Source: Hyphomicrobiales bacterium | GTDB taxonomy: Bacteria; Pseudomonadota; Alphaproteobacteria; Rhizobiales; Rhizobiaceae | Direction of reading: 5' to 3' | DNA length: 64,000 bases | NCBI GenBank assembly: GCA_900472295.1 | Contig: UCIA01000021.1 | Location: forward strand, 91,702 to 155,701 | Part shown: positions 19,988-29,753 of the stretch, piece by piece | How positions within the stretch are numbered: position 1 is the stretch's first letter | How the letters are laid out: each line of letters starts with the position of its first letter | Program-made: the position numbers and the translations under genes | The notes under the pieces: generated by a model | What the model was told of the DNA's origin: nothing | Seen by the model: the letters and a program-made list of their open reading frames with translations, nothing else | Database searches by the model: none

Positions 19988-20428
19988 TCAGTTCGTGCTT
20001 TCCTGCCAGACGCCCTTGGCCTTCAGCCCGTCGGCCACTTCCTTGGGCATGTAGCGCTCGTCATGCTTGGCCAGCACGCTGTCGGCGACGAAGGTGCCGT
20101 CGGAGCCAAAAGTGCCCTCGGTGATGACGCCCTGCTCCTCGCGGAACAGGTCGGGCAGAATGCCGGTATAGGTGACCTTGACCGATTTGTGGGTGTCGGT
20201 CACCGAGAAGGCGACGGTGGTGCCCTGGCCGCGCACGATGGTGCCCTTTTCGATGAGGCCGCCGAGCCTGATGCGCTGCCCGGGCTGCAGGCTGGCGGTG
20301 GTCAGGTCGGCGGGCATATAGAAATACGAGGCCTTCTGGCCCAGCGCATAGAAGGTCAGCCCGGTGGCGGCGCCTAGAAAGGCCAGCCCCCCGACAATCA
20401 CCGACAATCGCTTCTGCTTGCGCGTCAT
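19988..20428 (-). CDS. ccmE: heme chaperone CcmE (CycJ)
   Basis: A 146-residue heme chaperone that carries heme covalently and passes it to CcmF. An N-terminal membrane anchor (about 8-28) is followed by the OB-fold (YFYMPADL...QRIRLGGLIEKGTI...TDTHKSVKVTYTGILPDLFREEQGVITEG). The heme-binding His122 and Tyr126 lie in the HDERYMPKE motif. Full family length. The ATG is 2 bp past the ccmI stop, consistent with one operon. Confidence 0.97.
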   Translation of the reverse strand: MTRKQKRLSVIVGGLAFLGAATGLTFYALGQKASYFYMPADLTTASLQPGQRIRLGGLIEKGTIVRGQGTTVAFSVTDTHKSVKVTYTGILPDLFREEQGVITEGTFGSDGTFVADSVLAKHDERYMPKEVADGLKAKGVWQESTN

Positions 20429-20430
20429 GG

Positions 20431-21570
20431 TTACTCCGTCGCCGTCAGGCCGAGCGAGGCGGCAAAGGCGGTGAATTTCTTCGCTTCCTCACTGTCGGCG
20501 CCAAACACGGCAATACCGCGATGCAGTGCGTCGCGCGCCTCTTTGGCCTTGCCCAGCACAGCATAGGAACGAATGAGCCGCATCCATCCTTCCGTGTCGC
20601 GCGGATTCTCTCGCAATTTCTGGTCGAGACCGGCAACCATTGTGTCGATCATGGCCTGCCTGTCCTGCGGCGACATCGACGAGGCGGCATCGACGGCCGC
20701 GGCGTCCGGGCCTTTGGTTGGTTTTCCGGCAGCGACACTGCGGTTTCCGGCTTCGGCAAGCGCCTGTTCGACCGCGCCGTGCCAGGGTGAGTCCGGCGGC
20801 AGGAGCGTAAGCATTTTCTGCCAGGCGGCCGTTGCCTCCGGCAAGCGGCCTTCCTGCGCCAACGCCATCGCCAGGTAGAACGAAGCTTTCGGGTTTGCCG
20901 GGTCGAGCTTCAGCGCCTGCTCGAAAGCCGATTGCGCATCCGCAGTGACAATGCCGCCGGCTACGTTGGCGATCGCTTCGCCGAGACCGGCCTCACGGGC
21001 GGCGGTATCGCCGCCGAAACGGATGGCATTGCGATAGGCTGTCACGGCATCTGAATAACGCTGCAGGCGCAGATAGATCGGCGCCAGCACGTCCCATCCC
21101 CTGCCGTCCGACGGATTGGCGGCAAGATGGGCCTCGGCGCGCGCCACCAGTTCGTCGACCGAGGAATCGGCCGGGTTCTTGGCCAGCCGCTCGGCGAGCG
21201 GCTGCGACGGAAAATCGGGCGAGCCGAGCTGGCTGTACACACCCCAGCTGAGCAGAGGGACCGCCAGAACCGCAGCCGTTGCCACCAGCCTGACCATCGT
21301 CGACGGCTGCCGGGTGCCTGATGCATCGGCCTGGCCGGCACTTCCCAGGCGGAGGATGCGGCGGGCGATTTCGGCGCGCGCCTCCTCGGCCTCCGCCGGT
21401 TGGATCAGGCCGCGCGCGGCGTCGCGCTCGAGCTCGGCCAGTTGGTCGCGATAGACTTCAAGGTCGTGGTCGCTGCTGGTCGAAGCGCCCTTGCCGCCGC
21501 CGGCCAGCGGCAGCAGCACCGCCAGGCTTGCGCCCAGCGTGAGGATTGCGGCTATGACCCAGAACAGCAT
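20431..21570 (-). CDS. ccmI: cytochrome c maturation protein CcmI (CycH)
   Basis: A 379-residue apocytochrome c chaperone of the Ccm system. Two N-terminal membrane spans (about 2-22 and 93-112) flank a cytoplasmic leucine-zipper-like segment (LEVYRDQLAELERDAARGLIQPAEAEEARAEIARRIL), the classic CcmI signature. The periplasmic part carries TPR-like repeats (about 140-265) and a C-terminal domain. It is the first gene of the ccmI-E-F-H run. The ccmA-B-C-D-G genes are not in this window. Confidence 0.93.
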   Translation of the reverse strand: MLFWVIAAILTLGASLAVLLPLAGGGKGASTSSDHDLEVYRDQLAELERDAARGLIQPAEAEEARAEIARRILRLGSAGQADASGTRQPSTMVRLVATAAVLAVPLLSWGVYSQLGSPDFPSQPLAERLAKNPADSSVDELVARAEAHLAANPSDGRGWDVLAPIYLRLQRYSDAVTAYRNAIRFGGDTAAREAGLGEAIANVAGGIVTADAQSAFEQALKLDPANPKASFYLAMALAQEGRLPEATAAWQKMLTLLPPDSPWHGAVEQALAEAGNRSVAAGKPTKGPDAAAVDAASSMSPQDRQAMIDTMVAGLDQKLRENPRDTEGWMRLIRSYAVLGKAKEARDALHRGIAVFGADSEEAKKFTAFAASLGLTATE

Positions 21571-21660
21571 GGTTCTTCCAATAGAGCGAGAGCCCTGCTC
21601 TCACAACACAAGGGTGCTGCGACGCTTTGACGGGAGCCCGATCCGATCAACCGGCCCCTA

Positions 21661-21710
21661 GAGCGTGATGCCGAAAAGTGTGAAGCGGTTTTCGGACGAC
21701 ATCATGCTCT
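21661..21710. repeat. short interspersed palindrome, AAAACCG-core type
   Basis: Ends AGAGCGTGATG and CATCATGCTC enclose, in reverse complement, the core AAAACCGCTTCACACTTTT, identical to that at 906-953. It lies between the lipoprotein gene and ccmI. Confidence 0.75.
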
Positions 21711-21727
21711 ACCTCTTTGATTTAGAG

Positions 21728-22171
21728 TCAGGTCAGCGGCGTCCAGCTGCCGTCTCCGTTGCGGCAGGCGGTGCCGCGCGCCGTCTGGCCGGCGGTGCCG
21801 GTGAACACCGTATGGGTGTATTGGCGGCAATCCTGCGAGCCGACGCGATAGGGCTGGGCCGCGACGACTTCGCCGGAATGGGCCGAACTGTCGCTCTTCC
21901 AGGTCACTTTCTGGCCGCTCGCCGTATATTCGAGCGCTCTGTATTCCGCCTCGAGCGCCTTGCGCTTCTCGGCGGCGCTCAGATCGCTGCCGATCGAGCC
22001 GCCGACGAGCCCGCCGGCCATGGCCGAGATGATCGTGGTTGCAACCTTGGCGCCGGACGGGGGCGACGCAGGCGGGTTGGTGATGGAAATATCCGGGCCG
22101 CCGCCCTTGCCCAGCGTTCCGCAGCCGGAAAGAGCGAGCAGTGCGGAAACGAGCGCAACGCGAATCTTCAT
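21728..22171 (-). CDS. 17-kDa surface-antigen-like lipoprotein
   Basis: A 147-residue protein with a lipoprotein signal (MKIRVALVSALLALSGC, lipobox LSGC). A glycine-rich segment follows (MAGGLVGGSIGSDLSAAEK), as in the glycine-zipper 17-kDa antigen family. The C-terminal part (KVTWKSDSSAHSGEVVAAQPYRVGSQDCRQYTHTV) resembles the surface-antigen domain common in Rhizobiales. Outer membrane attachment facing the periplasm is likely; function is unknown. The start at 22171 places the lipobox correctly; 16 extra upstream codons are open. Confidence 0.85.
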   Translation of the reverse strand: MKIRVALVSALLALSGCGTLGKGGGPDISITNPPASPPSGAKVATTIISAMAGGLVGGSIGSDLSAAEKRKALEAEYRALEYTASGQKVTWKSDSSAHSGEVVAAQPYRVGSQDCRQYTHTVFTGTAGQTARGTACRNGDGSWTPLT

Positions 22172-22347
22172 GCCTACAACCAGTTTTCTTGAACGGGGAT
22201 ACGCTGGGGGCCGCGTCATCGGGGGTGTCAGGACGTCATACTATTGATATTTGTCGGAAATTTGGCCGGTTCTAACGGCTTTTGTGCAATCGATGGGCCG
22301 CCATAACATAGGCATTCGGCCATGTCGATTGGCCCCTGGGCAACGCG

Positions 22348-23775
22348 TCATTGCAAGCTGCGCAAGCGCACAACCGCCTTCAGCCCGCCCATCGTGGAGC
22401 GTTCCAGCGCAAGCGCCCCGCCATATTCGTTGACGAGCTCGGCAACAATGGCAAGGCCAAGCCCGGTTCCCGGCTTGGTCTCGTCGAGGCGCCGGCCGCG
22501 TTTTAGGGCATCGCGGGCCTTGTCCTCGGGAATGCCGGGGCCGTCATCCTCGATTGATATCTCGAACAGGCCGGCGGCGTCCTTGCCGGCTGGCGTGACG
22601 GATACGGCGACGGTGCTCTTTGCCCATTTCAAGGCATTGTCGAGCAGGTTGCCGAGCAGTTCCTCCAGATCCTCGCGCTCGCCGGCAAAGACGATGTCGG
22701 CGGCTGGCAGAGCGAGCGTCAGCCTGGTCTCAGGCTTGAGCTTCTGCAGCACGCGGACAATGCGCTGCACCAGCGGCGTCACCGGCGTCCGGTAGACGAC
22801 GCTGTCGCGTTGCGCCGCGACCCGGGCCCGCTGCAGATAATGATCGACCTGCTTCTGCATCGACGCCGCCTGGTCGGCGATGAGCTGGCCCTTGGCGCCG
22901 CCGAGCGCCCGCCCCTCATTGATCAGGACCGCCAGCGGCGTCTTCAGCGAATGGGCGAGGTTGCCGACCTGGGTGCGCGAGCGCTCGACGATGCGCTTGT
23001 TGTTTTCGATTAGTGCATTGGTTTCGTTGGCCAGCGGCTCGATCTCGGCCGGAAACTGGCCGTCAAGCCGCTGCGCCGTGCCTTCGCGCACCAAAGCGAG
23101 CGCGTTGCGGACGCGGCGCAAGGGCTGCAGGCCGAGCAGGATGGCGACCGCATTGATGGCGATCATGCCGACGCCGAACAGGCTGAGATATGTCAAAAGC
23201 CGGCCCTGGAAGGTGGCGATCTCCTGCTCGAGTTCGGTCTGGTTGCCCATGACGCGGAAGCGCGCGGCGCGGTTCTTGGCGTCGAGGACGAATTCGCTTT
23301 CGAACACTTCGAGCTCTTCGCCGTCTATGCCATCGGCGGCGTAGCTGCGCTGAAAACTCGAGTTGAACGGCACTTCGGCAACGCTTGGCGAGGCGACGTT
23401 CGTGGTCAGCGAGGATGAATGGAGGTCGCCATGGACGCCCTCCGAAGCCGGCTCCACCGACCAGTACCAGCCCGAATTCGGCTCCGAGAAGCGGAGGTCG
23501 CCAAGGTCGGGAGCGCCGGTGAGCTGGCCGGATTCAGAAACGCCGACGGAGCCGATCAGGTTGAACAGATGCGCCGACAGCAGGCTGTCGAAGCCGCGTT
23601 CGCTGGCCTGGCGATAGAGCGTGGTGATCAGGGTGAAGATGACGACCAGGGTGAGGATCGCCCAGATCGTGGAAAAGCCGATGACACGGAAGGCCAGCGA
23701 GCGCGGCCAGAGCCGTGCCGAGAAAGGCTTCCTTGCTGGTATGGGGAGCGGTTCCGCCTTACGCCTCCGGCTCAC
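22348..23775 (-). CDS. feuQ: sensor histidine kinase FeuQ-like
   Basis: A 475-residue kinase of the PhoQ-like type. Membrane spans near 29-52 and 195-215 enclose a periplasmic sensor of about 140 residues. The dimerisation domain has His275 in VGNLAHSLKTPLAVLINEGRAL, and the ATPase domain has NLLDNALKWA, DDGPGIP and GTGLGLAIVAEL. It begins with a GTG overlapping the end of feuP by 17 bp. The gene order small secreted protein-regulator-kinase next to the cyc genes agrees with the rhizobial feuNPQ locus, known in Sinorhizobium for controlling cyclic glucan export genes. Assignment is by pattern and context. Confidence 0.85.
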   Translation of the reverse strand: MSRRRKAEPLPIPARKPFSARLWPRSLAFRVIGFSTIWAILTLVVIFTLITTLYRQASERGFDSLLSAHLFNLIGSVGVSESGQLTGAPDLGDLRFSEPNSGWYWSVEPASEGVHGDLHSSSLTTNVASPSVAEVPFNSSFQRSYAADGIDGEELEVFESEFVLDAKNRAARFRVMGNQTELEQEIATFQGRLLTYLSLFGVGMIAINAVAILLGLQPLRRVRNALALVREGTAQRLDGQFPAEIEPLANETNALIENNKRIVERSRTQVGNLAHSLKTPLAVLINEGRALGGAKGQLIADQAASMQKQVDHYLQRARVAAQRDSVVYRTPVTPLVQRIVRVLQKLKPETRLTLALPAADIVFAGEREDLEELLGNLLDNALKWAKSTVAVSVTPAGKDAAGLFEISIEDDGPGIPEDKARDALKRGRRLDETKPGTGLGLAIVAELVNEYGGALALERSTMGGLKAVVRLRSLQ

Positions 23776-24424
23776 GCATGCGATAGCCCATGCCGCGCAC
23801 GGTTTCGATCATGTCGATGCCCATCTTCTTGCGCAGCCGGCCGACAAACACCTCGATGGTGTTGGAATCGCGGTCGAAATCCTGATCGTAGAGATGCTCG
23901 ACCAGTTCGGTGCGCGACACAACCTCGCCCATATGATGCATCAGATAGGCAAGCAGGCGGAATTCATGCGAGGTCAGTTTTAGCGGCACGCCGTTGACAT
24001 CGGCCTTGGAGGCCTTGGTGTCGAGGCGCAGCGGCCCGCAGGTGAGCTCGGACGAGGCATGGCCGGCGGCACGTCGGATCAGCGCCCTCACCCGCGCCAG
24101 CACCTCCTCGATGTGGAATGGCTTGGTGACGTAGTCGTCGGCGCCGGCGTCGATGCCAGACACCTTGTCGCTCCAGCGATCGCGCGCGGTCAGGATCAGC
24201 ACCGGCATCTTGCGGCCGTTGCGGCGCCAGCGCTCGACGACACTGATGCCGTCCATCTGCGGCAGGCCGATGTCGAGCACGACGGCGTCGTAAGGCTCGG
24301 TGTCGCCGAGGAAATGGCCCTCCTCGCCGTCATAGGCGCGGTCGACGACATAGCCGGCATCGACCAGCGCGTCCGCTATCTGCCGATTGAGATCCTTGTC
24401 ATCTTCGACGACGAGTACGCGCAT
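23759..24424 (-). CDS. feuP: response regulator FeuP-like
   Basis: A 221-residue OmpR/PhoP-type regulator. Receiver domain with D8-D9, Asp51 (VLDIGLPQMDG) and the TKPFHIEE lysine; winged helix with LTSHEFRLLAYLMHHMGEVVSRTELVEHLYDQDFDRDSNTIEVFVGRLRKKMG. The residues around the recognition helix match the FeuP/PhoP subgroup. I chose the ATG at 24424 (MRVLVVEDD); a frame to 24670 reads through the end of the upstream gene. FeuQ, encoded immediately after with overlap, would phosphorylate it. Confidence 0.88.
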   Translation of the reverse strand: MRVLVVEDDKDLNRQIADALVDAGYVVDRAYDGEEGHFLGDTEPYDAVVLDIGLPQMDGISVVERWRRNGRKMPVLILTARDRWSDKVSGIDAGADDYVTKPFHIEEVLARVRALIRRAAGHASSELTCGPLRLDTKASKADVNGVPLKLTSHEFRLLAYLMHHMGEVVSRTELVEHLYDQDFDRDSNTIEVFVGRLRKKMGIDMIETVRGMGYRMREPEA

Positions 24425-24509
24425 CGTTGTTTCAAGCCTGTTTGCGGGGTCGGAGTGTAGGCCGATTCCGGCGGCCTGTGAAACGAGCCCTGTAAAAGGA
24501 AGATTGGGA

Positions 24510-24770
24510 TCAGTTCGCCGGGACGACGATCTCGGAGCGGCGCGGACGCTGGCCGTCCTTGCCCGGCACCAGCACGACGATGACGCAGACCTCTTGGCCA
24601 CCGCGCGTTGCCTGCGAAGCCTTGGCCAGCGTGCCGCCATTCTGGTCGGCAACCTGCTGGCCGATCGCATAGCAATCGGCTGCGGCCGCCGGCGTCGCCT
24701 GCGACGCCAACAGGCCGGCGGCTACAAGCGCCAGTGCCGCGGTTCTGAAGTGGGAGCGAAGCGTTTTCAT
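24510..24770 (-). CDS. feuN: small periplasmic protein, FeuN candidate
   Basis: An 86-residue protein: signal peptide MKTLRSHFRTAALALVAAGLLASQATPAAAA, then a mature part of about 55 residues with two cysteines (ADCYAIGQQVADQ...GGQEVCVIVVLVPG) and a basic stretch (GQRPRRSEIVVP). Its size, export signal and position 85 bp upstream of feuP match the Sinorhizobium FeuN protein, a periplasmic inhibitor of FeuQ. I infer FeuN from position and form; I have not aligned the sequences. The mature part has PepSY-like strand-turn-strand spacing, but is too short to call. Confidence 0.65.
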   Translation of the reverse strand: MKTLRSHFRTAALALVAAGLLASQATPAAAADCYAIGQQVADQNGGTLAKASQATRGGQEVCVIVVLVPGKDGQRPRRSEIVVPAN

Positions 24771-25052
24771 GGTCGGCGTTGTAACGCAACTGTGCTGAAC
24801 GTGAAATGAACGGTGAACGGTTGAAAATCCATCCCCGAAATACCCCCTGCGCACGAAACGAATGAATGCGATCCTGCCGCCCAAATCCCCCTCAGACCGG
24901 GCTTTGGAATCATAACCGGAAAATCGACTGCGCGGCTATGGTTTTTGCGCACGGGTTCTCAAGACGCAGATCGATCGAGAACAGGTCAAAGCGAGACCAT
25001 TCTGAAGGCCGCCCTAAATAGCGCCGGAAACGCCAAACCATCGGAGCACGCC

Positions 25053-25439
25053 ATGACGGATGAAGACCTTGCCGACCTCTACCGCGGCTACATCGCCTGC
25101 CTGAACGCCCAGGACTGGGACAATCTCGGAAAGTTTGTCGGCGACGAGGTGCAGCACAATGGCGAGATGCTAGGCCTGTCGGGCTATCGCCGGATGCTCG
25201 AAGGCGATTTCGACGCCATTCCCGACCTGAACTTCAACATCGAACTGCTGGTCTGCCAGAAGCCGCGCGTGGCGGCGCGCCTGCATTTCGACTGCCGCCC
25301 CAAAGGCATGCTGTTCGGCCTGCCGGTGAACGGCAAGCGCGTGTCCTTCGCCGAGAATGTCTTCTACGAATTCCGAGACGGTCGCATCCGCGAAGTGTGG
25401 TCGGTCATCGACAAGGCCGAGATCCAGGCGCAGATCTAA
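25053..25439 (+). CDS. SnoaL-like/nuclear transport factor 2 fold protein
   Basis: A 128-residue protein resembling SnoaL-like ester cyclases (NTF2 fold). Motifs include DLYRGYIACLNAQDWDNLGKFVGDEVQHNGEMLGLSGYRRML, ARLHFDCRPKG and the closing block FAENVFYEFRDGRIREVWSVIDKAEIQAQ. The His and Asp positions of the cyclase pocket are plausible, but many members are uncharacterised, so the reaction is open. The ATG at 25053 has a GGAG 7-8 bases upstream. It stands alone, ending just before a short palindrome. Confidence 0.8.
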   Translation: MTDEDLADLYRGYIACLNAQDWDNLGKFVGDEVQHNGEMLGLSGYRRMLEGDFDAIPDLNFNIELLVCQKPRVAARLHFDCRPKGMLFGLPVNGKRVSFAENVFYEFRDGRIREVWSVIDKAEIQAQI

Positions 25440-25440
25440 A

Positions 25441-25485
25441 GCATGTCGCCCAGAAGTGCGCCGCGGTTCTGGGACAACGACATGC
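25441..25485. repeat. short interspersed palindrome, AAAACCG-core type (diverged)
   Basis: Ends GCATGTCG and CGACATGC, with a core that on the minus strand reads CAGAACCGCGGCGCACTTCTG, enclosed. It starts right after the TAA of the SnoaL-like gene. A second hairpin-like sequence (AAAGCGCGTCGCATGA...CGCGCGATGCCCTTT) follows up to 25542. Confidence 0.7.
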
Positions 25486-25549
25486 ATCAAAACAAAGACT
25501 TAAAGCGCGTCGCATGAATCAGTTTCCGCGCGATGCCCTTTAAGCTGCT

Positions 25550-25957
25550 TCAATCACTTTGCCTGGTGATGGCGCGTATCCGCAGCACGCCGTGATGCAG
25601 CGCCAGGTCTTCGTCATAGCGCGCCTCGGCGAACTCGAGGGACAGCCGGGTCTGGTCGCGCGAGCCGGTGGCGAATGCGGCGCCGTCGAGCCGCGCGCCG
25701 ATGCTGTCCATGATCCTACGCGTCTCGGCCTCGCCTTGCGCCTTCGACCAGACATGCAGCGTGATCAGCTGGTCGTCATCATTGTCGGCGCCGGTGTCCA
25801 GGTCGAAAGCGCTGGTCCGGCCGTAGGTGACATAGGGGAAGGCCGCGTTGTCGGTCGCCTGTTCGCGCAGTCCAGCGCCACCGAGCAGCGCCGTCAGCGA
25901 GGCATCGCTCTTCAATCTCATGAACAAGGCTTGCAGCAAATCGCCGGGCGCCGTCAT
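25550..25957 (-). CDS. DUF3168 (phage/GTA tail terminator-like) protein
   Basis: A 135-residue protein resembling DUF3168: LLQALFMRLKSDASLTALLGGAGLREQATDNAAFPYVTYGRTSAFDLDTGADNDDDQLITLHVWSKAQGEAETRRIMDSI. This family includes tail-completion proteins of phages and of the Rhodobacter-type gene transfer agent. None of the usual neighbours (major tail protein, portal, capsid) is next to it; flanking genes are small and unrelated. It is either a relic of a GTA or phage cluster, or a separated member that acts in trans. Confidence 0.75.
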   Translation of the reverse strand: MTAPGDLLQALFMRLKSDASLTALLGGAGLREQATDNAAFPYVTYGRTSAFDLDTGADNDDDQLITLHVWSKAQGEAETRRIMDSIGARLDGAAFATGSRDQTRLSLEFAEARYDEDLALHHGVLRIRAITRQSD

Positions 25958-26180
25958 CGTCGTCTCCTCGCGCCTGTTTCGCCTGAACCTTATGCCGACG
26001 GCAGTTTCGCGCGCAACCTAACCGCGTTGCACGGATTTCGCCAGATGACGATCCGGGGGACGGAAGGCGCGAATCGGGCGGCGAGGTCCTTTCACGGACC
26101 GCTTTGTATTTGGCATGCAGGGAGTTTCAAGAAGGGTGTTATGAGGATGCCTGTTTTCTCCGACAATTCGAGGTCATTTC

Positions 26181-26396
26181 ATGCGAACGCCATCGCTGCT
26201 GCCGGCTTTTGGAAAGCTTGGCGTCAAACCCACGGTCGCGATCGTGGCAGCACCCGCCCTGCCGAAGAGCATGAACAGTATGGCTTTGCGCCTGAGGGAG
26301 GTTCTTTCCGCGCATGGCGGCCTGGTTTTGAAGCTGTCGGTGCTGGCCTGGACAATCCTGATCCTGGCGGCCGTATTTTTCATGTCACAGGCCTGA
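26181..26396 (+). CDS. small single-span membrane protein
   Basis: A 71-residue protein with a GAGG ribosome site 8 bases before its ATG. The C-terminal third is a hydrophobic helix (LVLKLSVLAWTILILAAVFFMS). I do not recognise the family. It is followed after 7 bases by another small gene, so the two could be co-transcribed. Coding status is supported by the ribosome site and plausible codon use, but not by a family match. Confidence 0.5.
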   Translation: MRTPSLLPAFGKLGVKPTVAIVAAPALPKSMNSMALRLREVLSAHGGLVLKLSVLAWTILILAAVFFMSQA

Positions 26397-26403
26397 TGCC
26401 GCG

Positions 26404-26595
26404 ATGGCCAACCGCTACGCATTGCGCATGGACCAGCCTGAAAGCTGGACCATCTTCGACATCTTCACCGGCCAGCCTGTCGAGCTCAAGCACCAGGTGA
26501 TGGTGGGCATGAACGTGCGCGATGCGGAAGCGATGGCCGACCGCCTGAACAGCCGGGACGTCAAGCGGCGGGCAAAAGCCGACCGCAATTCCTGA
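26404..26595 (+). CDS. conserved hypothetical small protein
   Basis: A 63-residue hydrophilic protein (DQPESWTIFDIFTGQPVELKHQVMVGMNVRDAEAMADRLNSRDVKRR) of a kind common in rhizobial genomes. It has no signal peptide or membrane segment. No strong ribosome site is seen, so translation may depend on the gene just upstream. Function unknown. Confidence 0.65.
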   Translation: MANRYALRMDQPESWTIFDIFTGQPVELKHQVMVGMNVRDAEAMADRLNSRDVKRRAKADRNS

Positions 26596-26624
26596 GCCAG
26601 GCGCATCGCTGCCGCGGATTGCGG

Positions 26625-26891
26625 CTAGCCGAAATCCGCGGCGGTGAGCACATACACACTCTTGCGGGTGCGCGCATAGGCCTTGCTGGCAATGTCATGA
26701 ATGGAGTTCGAGGCGGTGTCGAAGGCGGCCAGATAGGTCGCTTCCGAAGTCGCCGTCCCCGATGGCGCCTTCGAGATGGCGTCGGCGGCGACCGAGAAGG
26801 AAATCTGGAACATACCGTCATGGCCGACAAAGCGGATACGCTTGCCGGCCTCGTCATAGCTACGGCTTCGGTTGGGGAATGTCAGGCTCAT
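26625..26891 (-). CDS. DUF1488 family protein
   Basis: An 88-residue protein matching DUF1488: SLTFPNRSRSYDEAGKRIRFVGHDGMFQISFSVAADAI. Family members are small cytoplasmic proteins of unknown function in alphaproteobacteria. Its ATG overlaps the stop of the next upstream gene (ATGA), so it is the second gene of a two-gene unit. Confidence 0.85.
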   Translation of the reverse strand: MSLTFPNRSRSYDEAGKRIRFVGHDGMFQISFSVAADAISKAPSGTATSEATYLAAFDTASNSIHDIASKAYARTRKSVYVLTAADFG

Positions 26892-27151
26892 AACTTGGCT
26901 CCCTTGGGTGCGGCTGCGGTTTTCTTGACAGCGGCCCGCTTCTTCTTCGGTGTCGGGTTCAGGGCTTCGGCGACGCGATCGGCCTCTTCCTTGGCCAGGC
27001 GCAATTCCCTGAGCCTTGCCGTCTTGATCTCCCTGGCCCTCGCTTCGGACATATAGTCGGATGTCGCCTTGTTGCGCTCGGCCGTCTTCTTCTGCTTGTC
27101 CATGAAGCGGGCCTCAGCTTTTTCCATGATGCTCTGATTGCCTTCGGCCAT
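26888..27151 (-). CDS. lysine/arginine-rich hypothetical protein
   Basis: An 87-residue, highly charged, largely helical protein. The middle (KAEARFMDKQKKTAERNKATSDYMSEARAREIKTARLRELRLAKEEADRVAEAL) could form a coiled coil, and the tail is Lys/Ala/Pro rich (PKKKRAAVKKTAAAPKGAK), suggestive of nucleic-acid contact. No known family. It overlaps the DUF1488 gene by 4 bp. Confidence 0.7.
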   Translation of the reverse strand: MAEGNQSIMEKAEARFMDKQKKTAERNKATSDYMSEARAREIKTARLRELRLAKEEADRVAEALNPTPKKKRAAVKKTAAAPKGAKL

Positions 27152-27318
27152 TGCCTAAATCTCCCTCGTGCCTGAAATTGTGAAATCGAACTTATGCTTT
27201 AAATAGTCACTTTCGCCTTGAAATTCAATTTTTTGAAATATTTAGGCGCCCCGTGGCATTTCGAAACCGGAAGGCGGCATAATACTTTTCAATATTTAAT
27301 TTTGGCCACGAATAATTT

Positions 27319-27345
27319 TTGGCACTCCTATCTATCGAGTGCCAA
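27319..27345. promoter_or_regulatory. CIRCE operator upstream of groES
   Basis: A perfect inverted repeat, TTGGCACTC, nine bases, GAGTGCCAA. It matches the HrcA-binding CIRCE element in arm length and 9-bp spacing, with one change per arm from the consensus TTAGCACTC. It lies 52 bp before the groES ATG, downstream of an AT-rich stretch (about 27180-27318) that presumably holds the promoter. Repression of groESL by HrcA and release on heat shock is the expected control. Confidence 0.95.
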
Positions 27346-27397
27346 CACGCCTATAACAAGACGCGGCCGCCTATGCTGGCCCCAGAAAGAAGTTCTC

Positions 27398-27751
27398 ATG
27401 AAGTTTCGGCCACTCCACGACCGCGTCGTCATCCGGCGCGCCGAAGGCGATATTAAATCCAAGGGCGGCATCATCATTCCCGACAATGCCAAGGAAAAGC
27501 CGCAGGAAGGGGAAGTCATTGCCGTTGGGCCTGGCGCGCGCGACGAACATGGCGCGCTTGTTCCGCTCGACGTCAAGGCCGGCGACCTGATCCTGTTCGG
27601 CAAATGGTCGGGCACCGAGGTCAAGATCGACGGCGAGGACCTTCTGATCATGAAGGAAGCCGACATTATGGGCGTCATCGAAAAGACGGCCAGCGACAAC
27701 AGCGATACTGCCGTCACCGAGAAGAGCGTCAAAGCCAAGAAGGCCGCCTGA
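27398..27751 (+). CDS. groES: co-chaperonin GroES with C-terminal tail
   Basis: A 117-residue 10-kDa chaperonin that caps GroEL. The sequence includes [14 protein letters not shown], the mobile loop ([25 protein letters not shown]), and [34 protein letters not shown]. Typical GroES ends near residue 95-104. This one has about 20 extra residues ([21 protein letters not shown]), which are hydrophilic and Lys rich. CIRCE lies upstream, and groEL follows after 63 bp. Confidence 0.97.
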   Translation: MKFRPLHDRVVIRRAEGDIKSKGGIIIPDNAKEKPQEGEVIAVGPGARDEHGALVPLDVKAGDLILFGKWSGTEVKIDGEDLLIMKEADIMGVIEKTASDNSDTAVTEKSVKAKKAA

Positions 27752-29443
<1,692 letters not shown>

Positions 29444-29500
29444 CCATCGCCTGAAATGCCCTGCCCGGAAAAGCCGGGCGGGCATAACCAGAACAACGGC

Positions 29501-29520
29501 CGCCGGGGTATTCCCCGGCG
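29501..29520. terminator. strong hairpin downstream of groEL
   Basis: A perfect 8-bp GC-rich stem, CGCCGGGG and CCCCGGCG, with loop TATT, lies 58 bp after the groEL stop. There is no clear T tract after it, so it could be a weak terminator or an mRNA-end stabiliser. Confidence 0.45.
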
Positions 29521-29578
29521 TGCCAAAGATTTCCGTCAGTCAGTCAAGACCAGTCCGCAACGACAGGGAGATCGACAG

Positions 29579-29740
29579 ATGATCACGTTCGTCCCGAAGC
29601 CAAATGCACCCGCGACCAAACCGGCCGAGGAAAGCCGCTTCGATCGCATTCGCCGGCTTGCCGCCGACAAGCACAGACAGGCCGATGCCGGGCCTATCCG
29701 CCGCGAACCACCGAAGACCGGCGACAAACGGCCCATGTGA
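29579..29740 (+). CDS. small hypothetical protein
   Basis: A 53-residue basic, Pro and Arg-rich protein (MITFVPKPNAPATKPAEESRFDRIRRLAADKHRQADAGPIRREPPKTGDKRPM) preceded by AGGGAG. No membrane span or known domain. It ends 14 bases before the convergent MttB-family gene. The spacing and composition are plausible for a real small gene, but function is unknown. Confidence 0.5.
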   Translation: MITFVPKPNAPATKPAEESRFDRIRRLAADKHRQADAGPIRREPPKTGDKRPM

Positions 29741-29753
29741 CGGCTGCCACCTC

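Noticed and set aside
25550..25957. Prophage region
   Set aside because: Only one DUF3168 gene; no integrase, capsid, portal or lysis genes nearby.
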